Origin: Pseudomonas iridis
GTDB lineage: Bacteria; Pseudomonadota; Gammaproteobacteria; Pseudomonadales; Pseudomonadaceae
NCBI RefSeq assembly: GCF_017980685.1
Contig: NZ_JACXXO010000017.1
Span: forward strand, 1-64,000
DNA: 64,000 bases
Direction of reading: 5' to 3'
Part shown: positions 15,806 to 24,641 of the stretch, in pieces
How the letters are laid out: the number at the start of each line of letters is the position of its first letter
Numbering within the stretch: the stretch's first letter is position 1
Program-made: the position numbers and the translations under genes
Notes under the pieces: generated by a model
Database searches by the model: none
The model's input: the letters and a program-made list of their open reading frames with translations, nothing else
What the model was told of the DNA's origin: nothing

Positions 15806-15917
15806 GGGGTGTCTGTCGTGCGAATACAGGGGATGTGCGTAGTGCAGCATCGCGGCGCACGATCTCGGTACCGCGCGGTCGTAACCTTCACATGGGCGTA
15901 TCACTTGTGGAGATCCA

Positions 15918-17414
15918 ATGAGCCAGGAAGTCCTGACCCGCGAAACCAATCGTCGTCAGTTGCAGCAGATCATCGCCGGGCTGTCCGACGGTGTGATTTT
16001 GCTTGAGCTCGATCAGAGCATCCTCTGGGCCAACGAAGCGGCGCTAGCCATGCACGGCGTCAGCCGGATCGGCGAGTTGGGCGCGAATGCCGACGAGTAC
16101 GCCAAGCGCTTCAGCCTGCGCTATCGCAACAATCATGTGGTGCCACCCGAAAACTATCCGATCAGCCGCGTTGCGCGTTGCGAAGTCTTCAGTGACGTAT
16201 TGATCGAGGTGTTCACGGTGGATGATCCGGAGCGCGTCTGGGTTCATAGCGTGCGCAGTATGGTGCTGACCGACCGCGAAGGGCAGCCGGAGTCGCTGGT
16301 GTTGATCATGAGCGACTTCACCGATTGGGCCAACGCAGAGCTGCGTTTCGAAAAAACCTTCAACGCCAACCCGGCGCCGGCGGTGATCTGCCGTCTCAGC
16401 GACTTGCGTTACATCAAGGTCAATCCGGGGTTTCTGGAGATGACTGGCTATACCCGCGACCAAGTGATCGGCACTTCGGCCTATGAAATAGACATTTTCG
16501 AGCAGGCCGAGAAAAGAGATCTGGCCATCCAGCGCCTGCGCGATGTGGCGACCATTCCGCAGATGCAGGCCGAGTTGCGCCTGCCCGATGGCAGCAGCAA
16601 GCAAGTGATTGTCGCCGGGCAACCCCTGTTGCTCAACGATGAGCAATGCATGCTGTTTTCCTTCGTTGATGTGGAGCTGCGCCGCCGGGCTGAGGTGGCG
16701 CTGCGCCAGAGCGAGGAACGCTTCGCCACGGCTTTTCGACTGACCCCGGTGCCGATTCTGATTTGCACGGCCGACGAGCAGCAGATCATGGACGTCAATC
16801 AGGCTTTCCTCGATTCCCTGGCCTATACCAGCGATGACGTATTGGGCAAAACCGTGACGCAACTGGATTTCATCGACGACGAGGGCGCGCGGAACCGCCT
16901 GCTGACGGCGTTGGCAAAAAGCGGTCGGGTTGACCGGGTGGACTTGCGCGTGCGCAAAAGGGATGCCGATCTGCTTGAATGCGCGGTGTCCGCCGATACC
17001 GTCAACATCCACGACGTGCCTTGCTACTTGCTGGTGCTGATGGACATCACCGAGCGCAAACGTACCGAGCTTGAACTGGTGTCTGCGATTGAGGAGGTGA
17101 TGAAAGACGCCTCCTGGTTCAGTCGTACGCTGATCGAAAAACTGGCGAATGTGAAGAAGATCAATTCACCGCAACTGCCGAGCGTGTCGTTCACCGATCT
17201 GACGGCACGGGAACGTGATGTGCTTGGCCTGATCTGCGAAGGCCTGGCGGACAAGGAGATTGCGGCGCGGCTGAAACTGGCGCCGAACACTGTGCGCAAT
17301 CATGTGGCGACGGTGTATTCCAAGCTCGATGTGCATAGCCGCAGCGAGGCGATTGTGTGGGCGCGCGAGCGCGGGCTGTTTTCCGGTGAGTGGCGCACCA
17401 AGGGGCAACGTTAG
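15918..17414 (+). CDS. Three-PAS LuxR-type transcriptional regulator
   Basis: A 498-residue cytoplasmic sensor-regulator. Three PAS domains lie at about 12-135, 140-260 and 265-385 (each with the NPA/VNxxFLE-type core and the following beta strands), then a linker and a LuxR/NarL helix-turn-helix at about 425-490 (LTARERDVLGLICEGLADKE, APNTVRNHV). No transmembrane segment or kinase domain is seen, so PAS ligands or redox state may act directly on DNA binding. It follows GGAGATCCA before ATG. It adjoins the catabolic cluster, separated by a hairpin repeat, so a link is possible but unproved. Confidence 0.9.
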   Translation: MSQEVLTRETNRRQLQQIIAGLSDGVILLELDQSILWANEAALAMHGVSRIGELGANADEYAKRFSLRYRNNHVVPPENYPISRVARCEVFSDVLIEVFTVDDPERVWVHSVRSMVLTDREGQPESLVLIMSDFTDWANAELRFEKTFNANPAPAVICRLSDLRYIKVNPGFLEMTGYTRDQVIGTSAYEIDIFEQAEKRDLAIQRLRDVATIPQMQAELRLPDGSSKQVIVAGQPLLLNDEQCMLFSFVDVELRRRAEVALRQSEERFATAFRLTPVPILICTADEQQIMDVNQAFLDSLAYTSDDVLGKTVTQLDFIDDEGARNRLLTALAKSGRVDRVDLRVRKRDADLLECAVSADTVNIHDVPCYLLVLMDITERKRTELELVSAIEEVMKDASWFSRTLIEKLANVKKINSPQLPSVSFTDLTARERDVLGLICEGLADKEIAARLKLAPNTVRNHVATVYSKLDVHSRSEAIVWARERGLFSGEWRTKGQR

Positions 17415-17445
17415 GTGCAAATGCACTAGTGGGCAGGGTGCAAAT
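17414..17445. promoter_or_regulatory. Direct repeat GGTGCAAAT, possible regulator site
   Basis: GGTGCAAAT occurs twice, starting at 17414 and 17437, in the gap between the PAS-LuxR stop and the DUF1652 gene. Spacing of two helical turns suits a dimeric activator. A short AAGCC/GGCTT hairpin follows at about 17492-17506. Confidence 0.25.
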
Positions 17446-17549
17446 TGATGTGTTGGGGTGAGGAGGCTTTTTTTAGTCTGTTGGAGTGCGGTACAAGCCT
17501 TTTCGGCTTGGGATCGCGTCCCTTCGAAACAGATTAAGGAACGGCCTCA

Positions 17550-17807
17550 ATGATCAATCTTGCGCAGTTGCGCGCCCAGCTTGAGCACAGTTTTGCGCCG
17601 CTGGCGTGTGAGTGTTCGGTGGATGGGGATCATTCGCTGACGGTAAAGCTTTATCACCCGTTGTCTGGGCAGGTCGATCTGGTGATCAGTGGCTTGAAGC
17701 TCAGTGCCTTGCGTACGCCTGAGTCGGTGGCGGCTTTGATCGATGAATTGCGGTATGAGCTGGAGAGTAATTCTTTGCGCTCTTCCCCGGATGCTGATTT
17801 GGCCTAG
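17550..17807 (+). CDS. DUF1652 family protein
   Basis: An 85-residue soluble protein that matches the Pseudomonas-restricted DUF1652 pattern: an N-terminal helix (INLAQLRAQLEHSFAPL), a cysteine pair, a strand pattern L-T-V-K-L-Y-H-P-L-S-G-Q-V-D-L, then a helix (ALIDELRYEL). The function is unknown. ATG 17550 is preceded by AAGGAACGGCCTCA. It is a single gene after the PAS-LuxR regulator. Confidence 0.85.
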   Translation: MINLAQLRAQLEHSFAPLACECSVDGDHSLTVKLYHPLSGQVDLVISGLKLSALRTPESVAALIDELRYELESNSLRSSPDADLA

Positions 17808-17859
17808 GCATCTGCTTGTGTGTGGGAGCTGGGTTGTTGGGTGAATATCCGGTTTTTTG

Positions 17860-18140
17860 GTGATGGCGGATTAAGGTTCCGCCCTTACGGCGGGTCACTT
17901 TTGGCAAACGCCCCAAAAGTAACCAAAAGGTCTGTGCCCTGACGTCCGGCCCGCTCGCTAGAGCTCGGGGTTCCTCCGCTCCGGAACCCATCCGGGGCAT
18001 CGATTCCGGTTTGCTTCGCTGCACCTCCTTTCGATGTCCTCCCCGGATGAATCCCTCCACTCAGCCTCCCGACGGGCCTTCCAGATCAAGAGCTGCACTC
18101 GAGCTAACGCTCATTGTGTTGAGTGGTGAGGAGCAAGGGC
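17860..18140. repeat. Intergenic block with two hairpins (known Pseudomonas intergenic type)
   Basis: The 627-base gap between DUF1652 and the lipoprotein gene holds no convincing gene. This part contains CCGCC-TTAC-GGCGG and CTTTTGG-N6-CCCAAAAG hairpins, then a run of GC-rich sequence. I recall similar text being common between Pseudomonas genes, where its minus strand is often mis-called as a small protein (here a 119-residue ORF, 17701-18060). Only one copy is in this window, so repetition cannot be shown here. Confidence 0.45.
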
Positions 18141-18217
18141 GGTGGGGTTTGGGTTGCCAGCCTGCTGGCGATGGCGGCCTGACAGCCGACCTGTATCTGT
18201 CGGGTGTACTCAATGTT

Positions 18218-18246
18218 TGTGGGAGCTGGCTTGCCAGCGATGGCGG
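18218..18246 (+). repeat. Single REP half-element
   Basis: A plus copy of TGTGGGAGCTGGCTTGCCAG. A diverged partner (GGGTTGCCAGCCTGCTGGCG) lies about 60 bases upstream, near 18147-18170. Confidence 0.75.
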
Positions 18247-18434
18247 CATGACTGGCGACCGGAGATTTAAGTCTTACGCTCTCGAATCCCAAAGCAAAAT
18301 CGACAGCCAATGTCCCCGCATACCACCGGTTTACTGGCGCTCACGAAGGTCTCGTCTATAAAGAATGAGTGGTCAGGTTTTCCGTGGTCGGTTCGGTCGC
18401 GGAAGTTTGTCTCCCCTTTATCGCGGGTCGTCCT

Positions 18435-18656
18435 ATGAACAGTCTTGGGAAACGCGTGTGTTTGCCGTTGTCATTGGCTTTTTGCGTGGCGTTGTTGGCC
18501 GGTTGTGCCAGTCCGCCGCCGCCTCCACCTGTAGCGCCACCTCCACCGCCGGAACGTACTTGTCAGGTCATCGAGACCACTGAGGTGGCGGGCGATGCTT
18601 ATGTCGACGAGCAGGTGACTCGACATATCACTACTACCCGTTGTGTCACTCAATAG
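18435..18656 (+). CDS. Small proline-rich lipoprotein
   Basis: A 73-residue exported lipoprotein. A basic N terminus (KR) and a hydrophobic core lead to the lipobox LLAGC, with the lipidated cysteine at about residue 24. Two proline runs (PPPPPP and PPPPPE) follow, then a short Thr/Val-rich tail (about 30 residues) with two cysteines. The proline segment probably spans periplasm or peptidoglycan. The start at 18435 is chosen because it directly precedes the signal peptide; longer forms would bury it. No family function is known to me. Confidence 0.7.
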   Translation: MNSLGKRVCLPLSLAFCVALLAGCASPPPPPPVAPPPPPERTCQVIETTEVAGDAYVDEQVTRHITTTRCVTQ

Positions 18657-18727
18657 CGCGGGCGGGGCGCAAGTCTCGGGTTGTGCTGGCAATTGCCCAA
18701 AGTGCTTGATGAATGACATACATACCT

Positions 18728-18817
18728 TGTGGGAGCGAGCCTGCTCGCGAAAGCGGTATCTCAGTTAACCAATAGGTTGACTGATATGGCCTCTTCGCGA
18801 GCAGGCTCGCTCCCACA
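18728..18817. repeat. REPIN after the lipoprotein gene
   Basis: TGTGGGAGCGAGCCTGCTCG and an inverted copy, about 45 bases apart, between the lipoprotein gene and the convergent SDR gene. Confidence 0.9.
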
Positions 18818-18840
18818 GGGTCAGCTGTTTGCCTCGAGTA

Positions 18841-19608
18841 TCAGGACAGGAAACCACCATCCACGTTCAGCGAAACCCCAGTGGTGTAGCTCGACGCATC
18901 GCTCGCCAGATACAACACCGCCCCCGCCATTTCACTCGGATCCGCCACGCGCTTGAGCGGGATCTGCGTCAATGCTTGCTTGAGAATCGCATCGTTTTTC
19001 ACCAGTGCCGAGGCGAATTTGGTGTCGGTCAGACCCGGCAGCAGGGCGTTGCAGCGGATGCCGAATTGCGCGCATTCCTTGGCGAAGACCTTGGTCATGT
19101 TGATCACCGCCGCTTTGGTCACCGAATAAATGCCCTGGAACACGCCCGGCGAAATACCGTTGATCGACGCGACGTTGATGATGCTGCCACCGCCGTTTTC
19201 GCGCATCAGCTTGCCCGCTTCCACAGACATGAAGAAGTAGCCGCGAATGTTCACATCGACGGTCTTCTGGAAAGCGCCGAGGTCGGTGTCCAGCACGTTG
19301 CAGAACTGCGGGTTGGTCGCGGCGTTGTTCACCAGAATATCCAGGCGGCCGAACTGTTCCTTGATCCCGGCGAACACCTGGCTGATCTGCTCCATTTCCC
19401 CGATGTGGCAGGCAACCGCAGTGGCTTTGCCGCCAGCGGCGATGATCGCGTCGGCGACATGTTGGCAGCCGTCGAGTTTACGGCTCGAGACGATCACGTG
19501 GGCGCCTTGCTGGGCCAGCAGTTTGGCGATGGCTTCACCAATGCCACGGCTGGCGCCGGAGACGAAAGCGATCTTGCCGTCGAGGTCGAACAACTGAGTC
19601 TTGGACAT
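18841..19608 (-). CDS. Short-chain dehydrogenase/reductase (SDR)
   Basis: A 255-residue classical SDR, an NAD(P)-dependent alcohol/ketone oxidoreductase. The cofactor motif GASRGIG is at 18-24, NNAA at 94-97, and the catalytic S148, Y161 and K165 (YSVTK) are all present. The C terminus has the usual Y-T-T-G-V-S-L-N-V-D-G-G. It lies 38 bases after the phosphotransferase gene on the same strand. Such pairs occur in acyl-CoA catabolism, where hydroxyacyl intermediates are phosphorylated and reduced or oxidised. The substrate is not determinable. Confidence 0.92.
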   Translation of the reverse strand: MSKTQLFDLDGKIAFVSGASRGIGEAIAKLLAQQGAHVIVSSRKLDGCQHVADAIIAAGGKATAVACHIGEMEQISQVFAGIKEQFGRLDILVNNAATNPQFCNVLDTDLGAFQKTVDVNIRGYFFMSVEAGKLMRENGGGSIINVASINGISPGVFQGIYSVTKAAVINMTKVFAKECAQFGIRCNALLPGLTDTKFASALVKNDAILKQALTQIPLKRVADPSEMAGAVLYLASDASSYTTGVSLNVDGGFLS

Positions 19609-19646
19609 GGGATTCCCTTGTGAAAATTCTTGTTGGAGGGCCTGGA

Positions 19647-20714
19647 TCAGAGGCTTGATTTCTGGATGACCTGCAAGCTCATCTGCTCCAGCAGTTTGTT
19701 CATGTGAATGAACTGCGCGAAGCGTTTGTCCTGGGTCTGGCCATGGTAGAAGCGGTAGTAGATCTGCTGCACGATGCCGGCCAGGCGGAACAGACCGTAG
19801 GTGTAGTAGAAGTCGAAATTGTCGATCTGGATGCCCGAACGCTCGGCGTAGTAGTCGACGAATTCGCGGCGGGTCAGCATGCCCGGTGCGTGGCTCGGCT
19901 GGCGGCGCATCAGTTGCACTGGCGCCGGGTCGTCGGCTTCGATCCAGTAGGCGAGGGTGTTGCCCAGATCCATCAGCGGATCGCCCAGGGTGGTCAGTTC
20001 CCAGTCGAGTACGCCGATGATCTGCATCGGGTTTTGCGGGTCGAGGATCACGTTGTCGAAGCGATAGTCGTTATGGACGATGCTCGAGGTCGGGTGATCG
20101 GCTGGCATCTTCTCGTTGAGCCAGGCTTTGACCGCTTCCCAGTGGGGCGCGTCCGGGGTCAGGGCTTTTTCGTAGCGTTCGCTCCAGCCTTTGATCTGAC
20201 GGGCCACGTAGCCTTCGGGTTTGCCCAGATCGCCCAGGCCGCAGGCGTTGTAGTCGACCTGGTGCAGTTCGACGAAGCGGTCGATGAAGCCCTTGCACAG
20301 CGCTTCGGTTTTCGCCGAATCGAGGCCCAGTTCCGGCGGCAGTTCCGAGCGCAGGATAATTCCGTTGACCCGCTCCATCACGTAGAACTCTGCGCCGATC
20401 ACCGATTCGTCGGTGCAGTGCACATAGGCTTTGGGGCAATACGGGAAGCCGTCGCGCAACTGATTGAGAATGCGGAATTCGCGGCCCATGTCGTGGGCGG
20501 ATTTGGCCTTGTGGCCGAACGGCGGCCGGCGCAGGACGAACTCCTGCTGCGGGTATTCCAGGAGATAAGTCAGGTTCGACGCACCACCGGGAAACTGGCT
20601 GATCGCCGGGGAGCCGCTCAGTCCCGGAATGTGTGCCTTGAGGTACGGATCGATCAGGCTGGCATCGAGTTCTTCGCCAGAGCGGATACGGGTGGACTGG
20701 TCAGTAAGCGCCAT
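19647..20714 (-). CDS. APH-fold phosphotransferase (ACAD10/11 N-terminal-like)
   Basis: A 355-residue kinase of the aminoglycoside-phosphotransferase fold in the acyl-CoA-associated branch, the one that includes the kinase LvaA of levulinate catabolism. FPGGASNLTYLL (41-52) is the nucleotide loop, the catalytic HND is at 214-216 in HNDYRFDNV, and D238-W-E is the Mg-binding DxD-like site. Drug resistance is unlikely for this branch. It probably phosphorylates a hydroxyacyl-CoA or similar thioester, working with the SDR encoded downstream. No acyl-CoA dehydrogenase gene lies beside it, so the set is incomplete here. Confidence 0.88.
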   Translation of the reverse strand: MALTDQSTRIRSGEELDASLIDPYLKAHIPGLSGSPAISQFPGGASNLTYLLEYPQQEFVLRRPPFGHKAKSAHDMGREFRILNQLRDGFPYCPKAYVHCTDESVIGAEFYVMERVNGIILRSELPPELGLDSAKTEALCKGFIDRFVELHQVDYNACGLGDLGKPEGYVARQIKGWSERYEKALTPDAPHWEAVKAWLNEKMPADHPTSSIVHNDYRFDNVILDPQNPMQIIGVLDWELTTLGDPLMDLGNTLAYWIEADDPAPVQLMRRQPSHAPGMLTRREFVDYYAERSGIQIDNFDFYYTYGLFRLAGIVQQIYYRFYHGQTQDKRFAQFIHMNKLLEQMSLQVIQKSSL

Positions 20715-20904
20715 GCTTATCCCTTCTGCTTATTTTGGAGGCCAGACATCATTGGCTAATCTAATGGTGCGCCCGGTCGGTCACAAGCGCGGGTCGGTCT
20801 TATAGGTTAGCGTGTTGCCGGATAATCACCTTTGGGAATGTGCAGGGCGGGCCACGGCAGGCTAAGGTTTAGCGGGTATGTCGTGTCCCTGAAGGAATCT
20901 GCAA

Positions 20905-21300
20905 ATGGGCTGTCCGCAAGTCTGTGCTACCGCCACATTGCAATGCAGCTTCGGCGCCGCGCCGGCGATGCTCAACGTGCTGCCAGTCAATCGCACGCTG
21001 ACTGGCGGATTACCCGCGGCGAACATCATGGATCACATTCCACTGGTCAACATTCTGCCTTTCGGGATGTGCATGAGCATGGCCAATCCGATGGTGGCAG
21101 CGGCGACGGCTGCTGCGTTGGGGGTGTTGACGCCTATGCCGTGTATTCCGGCGACGGCCACACCGTGGATTCCCGGTGGAGCGCCGACCTTGTTGTTGGG
21201 TGGGATGCCGGCAATCGATGCCAACAGCACGTTGATGTGCAACTGGGCGGGGGTGATCAAGATTGTCGTGCCGGGGCAGATGCAGATGTTGATTCCTTGA
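20905..21300 (+). CDS. DUF4280 PAAR-like spike-tip protein
   Basis: A 131-residue protein of the DUF4280 family, a PAAR-like cone thought to sharpen the VgrG spike of a type VI system. The family pattern is clear: cysteines (C3, C7 and others), FGAAPAMLNVLPVN, ANIMDHIPLVNI, PFGMCMSMANPMVA, LTPMPCIPATATPW and MPAIDANSTLMCNWAGVI. No toxin domain is fused; it ends at the cone. It converges on the MORN/vgrG genes, from which it is separated by a repeat. Confidence 0.85.
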   Translation: MGCPQVCATATLQCSFGAAPAMLNVLPVNRTLTGGLPAANIMDHIPLVNILPFGMCMSMANPMVAAATAAALGVLTPMPCIPATATPWIPGGAPTLLLGGMPAIDANSTLMCNWAGVIKIVVPGQMQMLIP

Positions 21301-21319
21301 TTTTCCTGATTCCCCTGAT

Positions 21320-21528
21320 CCCCTCACCCCAGCCCTCTCCCGGATGGAGAGGGGGCCGACGGAGGTGTCTTGCGTTGTACATCGACCTGAACGACCGCGT
21401 TGAATATGAATCCACAGCTGTTTTTGCAAGTTGGCGACGTTCAGTTATGGATTCACAACGAATCTTCCACGTCGGCGTCATTCATCAATATTCCACGGTC
21501 AGTTCCCTCTCCCTCCGGGAGAGGGCTC
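21320..21528. repeat. CCCTCTCCC-ended repeat element, copy 2
   Basis: It begins CCCCTCACCCCAGCCCTCTC and ends with the inverted CCCTCTCCCTCCGGGAGAGG. It fills the gap between the convergent DUF4280 and MORN-repeat genes. A partial internal duplication is visible (AATCCACAGCTG / ATTCACAACGAAT and GGCGACGTTCA / GTCGGCGTCATTCA). Confidence 0.88.
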
Positions 21529-22071
21529 TCAAGCCTGCTGCGGATCCATCCACCGCTGATACCACCAGCGCACCCGCGATATCGGCTTGCCATCCGCCCC
21601 CAACGGCCGCCCATCCTCGGCAAACCCTTGCTCCGGCTCCAGCAACTGCCCATTCATATACCGCGCTTGCACCGCTGTTTTCCCGTTCGGATGAAAGCGC
21701 TGATAGCGCCCCTCACGCACCCCATCGCGATAGAACTCGGCCTCCGCCACTTGCCCGTCGGGGAAGTAATTGAACGCCTCGCCATGCAACAATCCACGCC
21801 GATACGTCGCCTTGCGCTGTAACCAACCCTCAGGCGCATAAAAACTCGCCACCCCTTGAAGCTTGTCGCGCACGAACGGCATCTGCGCCGAAACCCTGCC
21901 GTTGGGGTGATAAAGCAGGGATGTACCCTGCAATTCACCGTGGCTGTACTGCAAATCCGCCTGCTTGCGTCCGTCATCACTGATGTTCAGTGGCCCCTCA
22001 AGCTGCCCGTCCTGCAAACGGCCCTTGAGCTGCTTGTCATCCTGCTGCAGATCCAGTGGTGTGATCGCCAT
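21529..22071 (-). CDS. MORN-repeat (YwqK-like) protein next to vgrG
   Basis: A 180-residue soluble protein built from about six repeats of the MORN/YwqK type (YSHGELQGTSLLYHPNGRVS, YRRGLLHGEAFNYFPDGQVA, YRDGVREGRYQRFHPNGKTA, YMNGQLLEPEQGF). It ends with the tail WWYQRWMDPQQA. YwqK-like proteins act as antitoxins or scaffolds in other systems. It starts 11 bases after the vgrG stop, so it belongs to the vgrG group and may be an adaptor or immunity protein. The exact role is inferred from position. Confidence 0.8.
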   Translation of the reverse strand: MAITPLDLQQDDKQLKGRLQDGQLEGPLNISDDGRKQADLQYSHGELQGTSLLYHPNGRVSAQMPFVRDKLQGVASFYAPEGWLQRKATYRRGLLHGEAFNYFPDGQVAEAEFYRDGVREGRYQRFHPNGKTAVQARYMNGQLLEPEQGFAEDGRPLGADGKPISRVRWWYQRWMDPQQA

Positions 22072-22082
22072 GGCGTCTCTCG

Positions 22083-24092
22083 TCAGTTGACCTGCACCAG
22101 GCCGCCCTTGATGGTCAGCATGCCGCCGCCATCGACGGTCTGTGAGGCCGCGCCTTTGTTGGTCAGGCTGATGCCGGCGTCGTTGGTCAGCGAGGTACCG
22201 GCCTTGTTGTCCAGTGAAGTCCCGGCTTGATTGGTCAGTGCGGTGCCGGCCTTGTGCGTGATCGAAGTGCTGGCGGAAGTCGCCAGGTCGGCGCCGCTCT
22301 TGATCGTGAAGCTGCCACCGCTTTGCAGGGTCAGGGTGCCGCTGACTTTGATCGTCAGGTTGCCGTCGACGGTCAGGCTGTAATCGCCAGTGACTTTGTC
22401 GGTGTAGTTGCCACCGGTGCTGTGGTTCTGATCGGCACCGACCGTCACCGTGCGGCTGTCCTTCACATCGAGGCTGTCGCTGCCGGTCTGGATGGTCACA
22501 CTGCGTTTGCCTTTCTCCAGGGTCACGGTTTCGTCGCCGTCCTTGACCGTGCGAGTGCGGGCGTTCTGCACGGTGAGGGTTTCGTCATGGCCGACGGTGG
22601 CGGTGGTGTCGTTGAGCACGTTGATGTTCAGATCTTTCTGCGCCTGCAAAAACACCTCTTCGGCATCTTTCTTGTCCTCGAAGCGCAACTCGTTGAAGCC
22701 GCCGCCACCCTTGGACGACTGCGTCTTGATCCCCGATTGCGTCTGATTGGCCGGCAGCGCGTAGGGCAGGGTGTTGTCGCCGTTGTAGACGCAACCGGTC
22801 ACCAGTGGCCGATCCGGATCGCCGTCGATAAAGGTCACGATGACTTCCTGGCCAATACGCGGAATGAACTGCATGCCGAATCCCTTGCCACTCCACGGCA
22901 ACACCACGCGCACCCAACAGGAACTGGTTTCGTCATTCTTGCCGTCGCGATCCCACGGGAACTGCAACTTGATCCGGCCGTATTCGTCGGTCCAGATTTC
23001 CTCGCCGGATTTGCCCACGACAATCGCCGTTTGCGGGTGCATCCGTGGTTTCGGCGTGACCCGTTGCGGGCGAAACGGCGTGGCTTTGGGAATCGCCTCG
23101 AAACGGTTGCGGTAGCGCTCGTGACTGACGTCATGAGTAACCCGCGTTACTACCCAATCGATGTTCAGACTCGCATCATCATGGCCGGCGAGGGTGAACC
23201 AGTGCCCCGGAACCAACCAGCGGCAGTCGCTCTCACCGACAAAGCGTTTCTCCTCGCTGCGCAAACCGTCGACGCGCTGCTTGGTCAACGCATCGCCGCG
23301 CGCCTTGGCGTTGTAACCGCCCGGATGTTCATACATTGAAAGCGGCCCGGCCACGGCTTCGGCCTGGTCGTACAGCGAGGTGGTCGGCGTGGTGAATTCA
23401 TAATCCGTCGCCCGATACACCCCAGCCACCGCTTGCAAACACACCTGCCCGGAGCGAATGCCGTGCAACTCACGCTCGCCCAATCCTTGCCCCAGATAAC
23501 TGACGGTCGGGCCGTTGGGAATCTGCACGAAGGCATCGTTGCTATCGCCCAAAACCAGCGTGTGCTTGCCATCGTCATGGGTGAAAAACCAGAAAATGCC
23601 TTCTTCCTCCAACAACCGCGAGACGAAGGCGAAATCAGTTTCACCGTACTGCACAGAGTATTCGCGTGGCGTGTAACTGCAGGTCAGCGACAGTTTGAAA
23701 TCGGTGAAACCGTGGGCCTTGAAGATTGTGGTGACAATGTCCGAGGTGGCGAGGTTCTGGAATACGCGGTTGTTGCTCGCGAGCGTCAGCCACCACAGCC
23801 ATGGTCTTAAAACCAGCTGATAGCGCTCGGCAGTGGCGTCGGCGGGGAGTTGGCGGATTTCGGCTACCAGCGCATCGAAAGGACGCAGTTGCGCATCGTT
23901 GTGCAAGGTGGTGGTGACGTGTGTGGCAATAGCGCTGCTCAGAGTGAGCGAGGCGCCGTCGTTAAGGCCGTTGAGGATTTGTACACCCAACAGATTGAGC
24001 GATTCATCGCCGGACAATGACTCAGGGTAAAGCGCCGACAGCGTGGCAGCGGTCAGGGATAGGCTGGTGTTGCTGTCGGTGGCACGGGGCAT
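22083..24092 (-). CDS. vgrG: VgrG (TssI) type VI spike protein
   Basis: A 669-residue VgrG, the trimeric needle of the type VI system. It combines a gp27-like N-terminal region (to about 370; YGETDFAFVSRLLEEEGIFW is diagnostic), a gp5-like OB fold (EIWTDEYGRIKLQFPWDR, GKGFGMQFIPRIGQEVIV) and a C-terminal beta-helix of repeats (VTVGADQNHSTGGNYTDKVT and many TSLTN/AGTSL units). It ends GGLVQVN without an added effector domain. The start at 24092 has GAGGT at a proper distance. No Lys/Gly-rich toxin extension is seen, so cargo must be separate. Confidence 0.93.
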   Translation of the reverse strand: MPRATDSNTSLSLTAATLSALYPESLSGDESLNLLGVQILNGLNDGASLTLSSAIATHVTTTLHNDAQLRPFDALVAEIRQLPADATAERYQLVLRPWLWWLTLASNNRVFQNLATSDIVTTIFKAHGFTDFKLSLTCSYTPREYSVQYGETDFAFVSRLLEEEGIFWFFTHDDGKHTLVLGDSNDAFVQIPNGPTVSYLGQGLGERELHGIRSGQVCLQAVAGVYRATDYEFTTPTTSLYDQAEAVAGPLSMYEHPGGYNAKARGDALTKQRVDGLRSEEKRFVGESDCRWLVPGHWFTLAGHDDASLNIDWVVTRVTHDVSHERYRNRFEAIPKATPFRPQRVTPKPRMHPQTAIVVGKSGEEIWTDEYGRIKLQFPWDRDGKNDETSSCWVRVVLPWSGKGFGMQFIPRIGQEVIVTFIDGDPDRPLVTGCVYNGDNTLPYALPANQTQSGIKTQSSKGGGGFNELRFEDKKDAEEVFLQAQKDLNINVLNDTTATVGHDETLTVQNARTRTVKDGDETVTLEKGKRSVTIQTGSDSLDVKDSRTVTVGADQNHSTGGNYTDKVTGDYSLTVDGNLTIKVSGTLTLQSGGSFTIKSGADLATSASTSITHKAGTALTNQAGTSLDNKAGTSLTNDAGISLTNKGAASQTVDGGGMLTIKGGLVQVN

Positions 24093-24160
24093 TGGACGAC
24101 CTCTTGTCATGCTGAACTTGAAATGTCTTGTGGACCGGTCGCCCAATCATCCAGCTGTGG

Positions 24161-24628
24161 TTATTTCTTTGGTTGCGATTTGAATTTGCTCTTTCGCGCG
24201 CTTCTCCATGCTTCGAAACTGCCATTTACATTGCGCATGTTGCGCCAGTTGCCGTTTTCCATTGTGAGCGCAGCCTCCAGACCGGGGATGGTGCCGCTGA
24301 AGTTACTGATAACGGACAAGAGCGCGCTTTCCGCGGCTCGGCCGGCACTGGCCTTCGCGGCATTTGCAACATTGACGACCTTTTTTTCCTCCTCGGGCGG
24401 CGTGTATGCGTTGAGGTATTCGATTGCTGCAGTTCGGTTTTCGGCCGCGCCGGCGTGCTCTCCATCGCCCGCGCCCCCAGAGATGTGGCCGTGGTATTTG
24501 GATTTTCCGGGATAGCTGGACAATCTTGCCAGCACCAGGGCCAGGGTGTTTCGGTATCGTCCGAAGATAGTTGTGGCGGCATCGCCGTTATAGGCAAGCA
24601 AGCATGACCAGACGTTCTGTTCGCTCAT
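24161..24628 (-). CDS. Unknown protein next to vgrG, possible type VI cargo or adaptor
   Basis: A 155-residue protein with a Gly/Ala-rich middle (GHISGGAGDGEHAG) and a lysine-rich C terminus (SARKSKFKSQPKK). It has no signal peptide and no long hydrophobic segment. I recognise no domain. It lies between vgrG and another unknown gene, 14 bases from the latter, in the position commonly taken by effectors, adaptors or immunity proteins. Its sequence is less GC-rich than the tss genes, which suggests recent arrival. The start has AAAGGAGAC upstream. Confidence 0.55.
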   Translation of the reverse strand: MSEQNVWSCLLAYNGDAATTIFGRYRNTLALVLARLSSYPGKSKYHGHISGGAGDGEHAGAAENRTAAIEYLNAYTPPEEEKKVVNVANAAKASAGRAAESALLSVISNFSGTIPGLEAALTMENGNWRNMRNVNGSFEAWRSARKSKFKSQPKK

Positions 24629-24641
24629 CCAAAGTCTCCTT

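Noticed and set aside
17701..18060. A minus-strand 119-residue ORF after DUF1652
   Set aside because: It reads through the hairpin-bearing intergenic block. I treat it as a translation of repeat DNA.
22227..23339. A plus-strand frame of 370 residues over vgrG
   Set aside because: Antisense shadow of vgrG; no ribosome site or motif.
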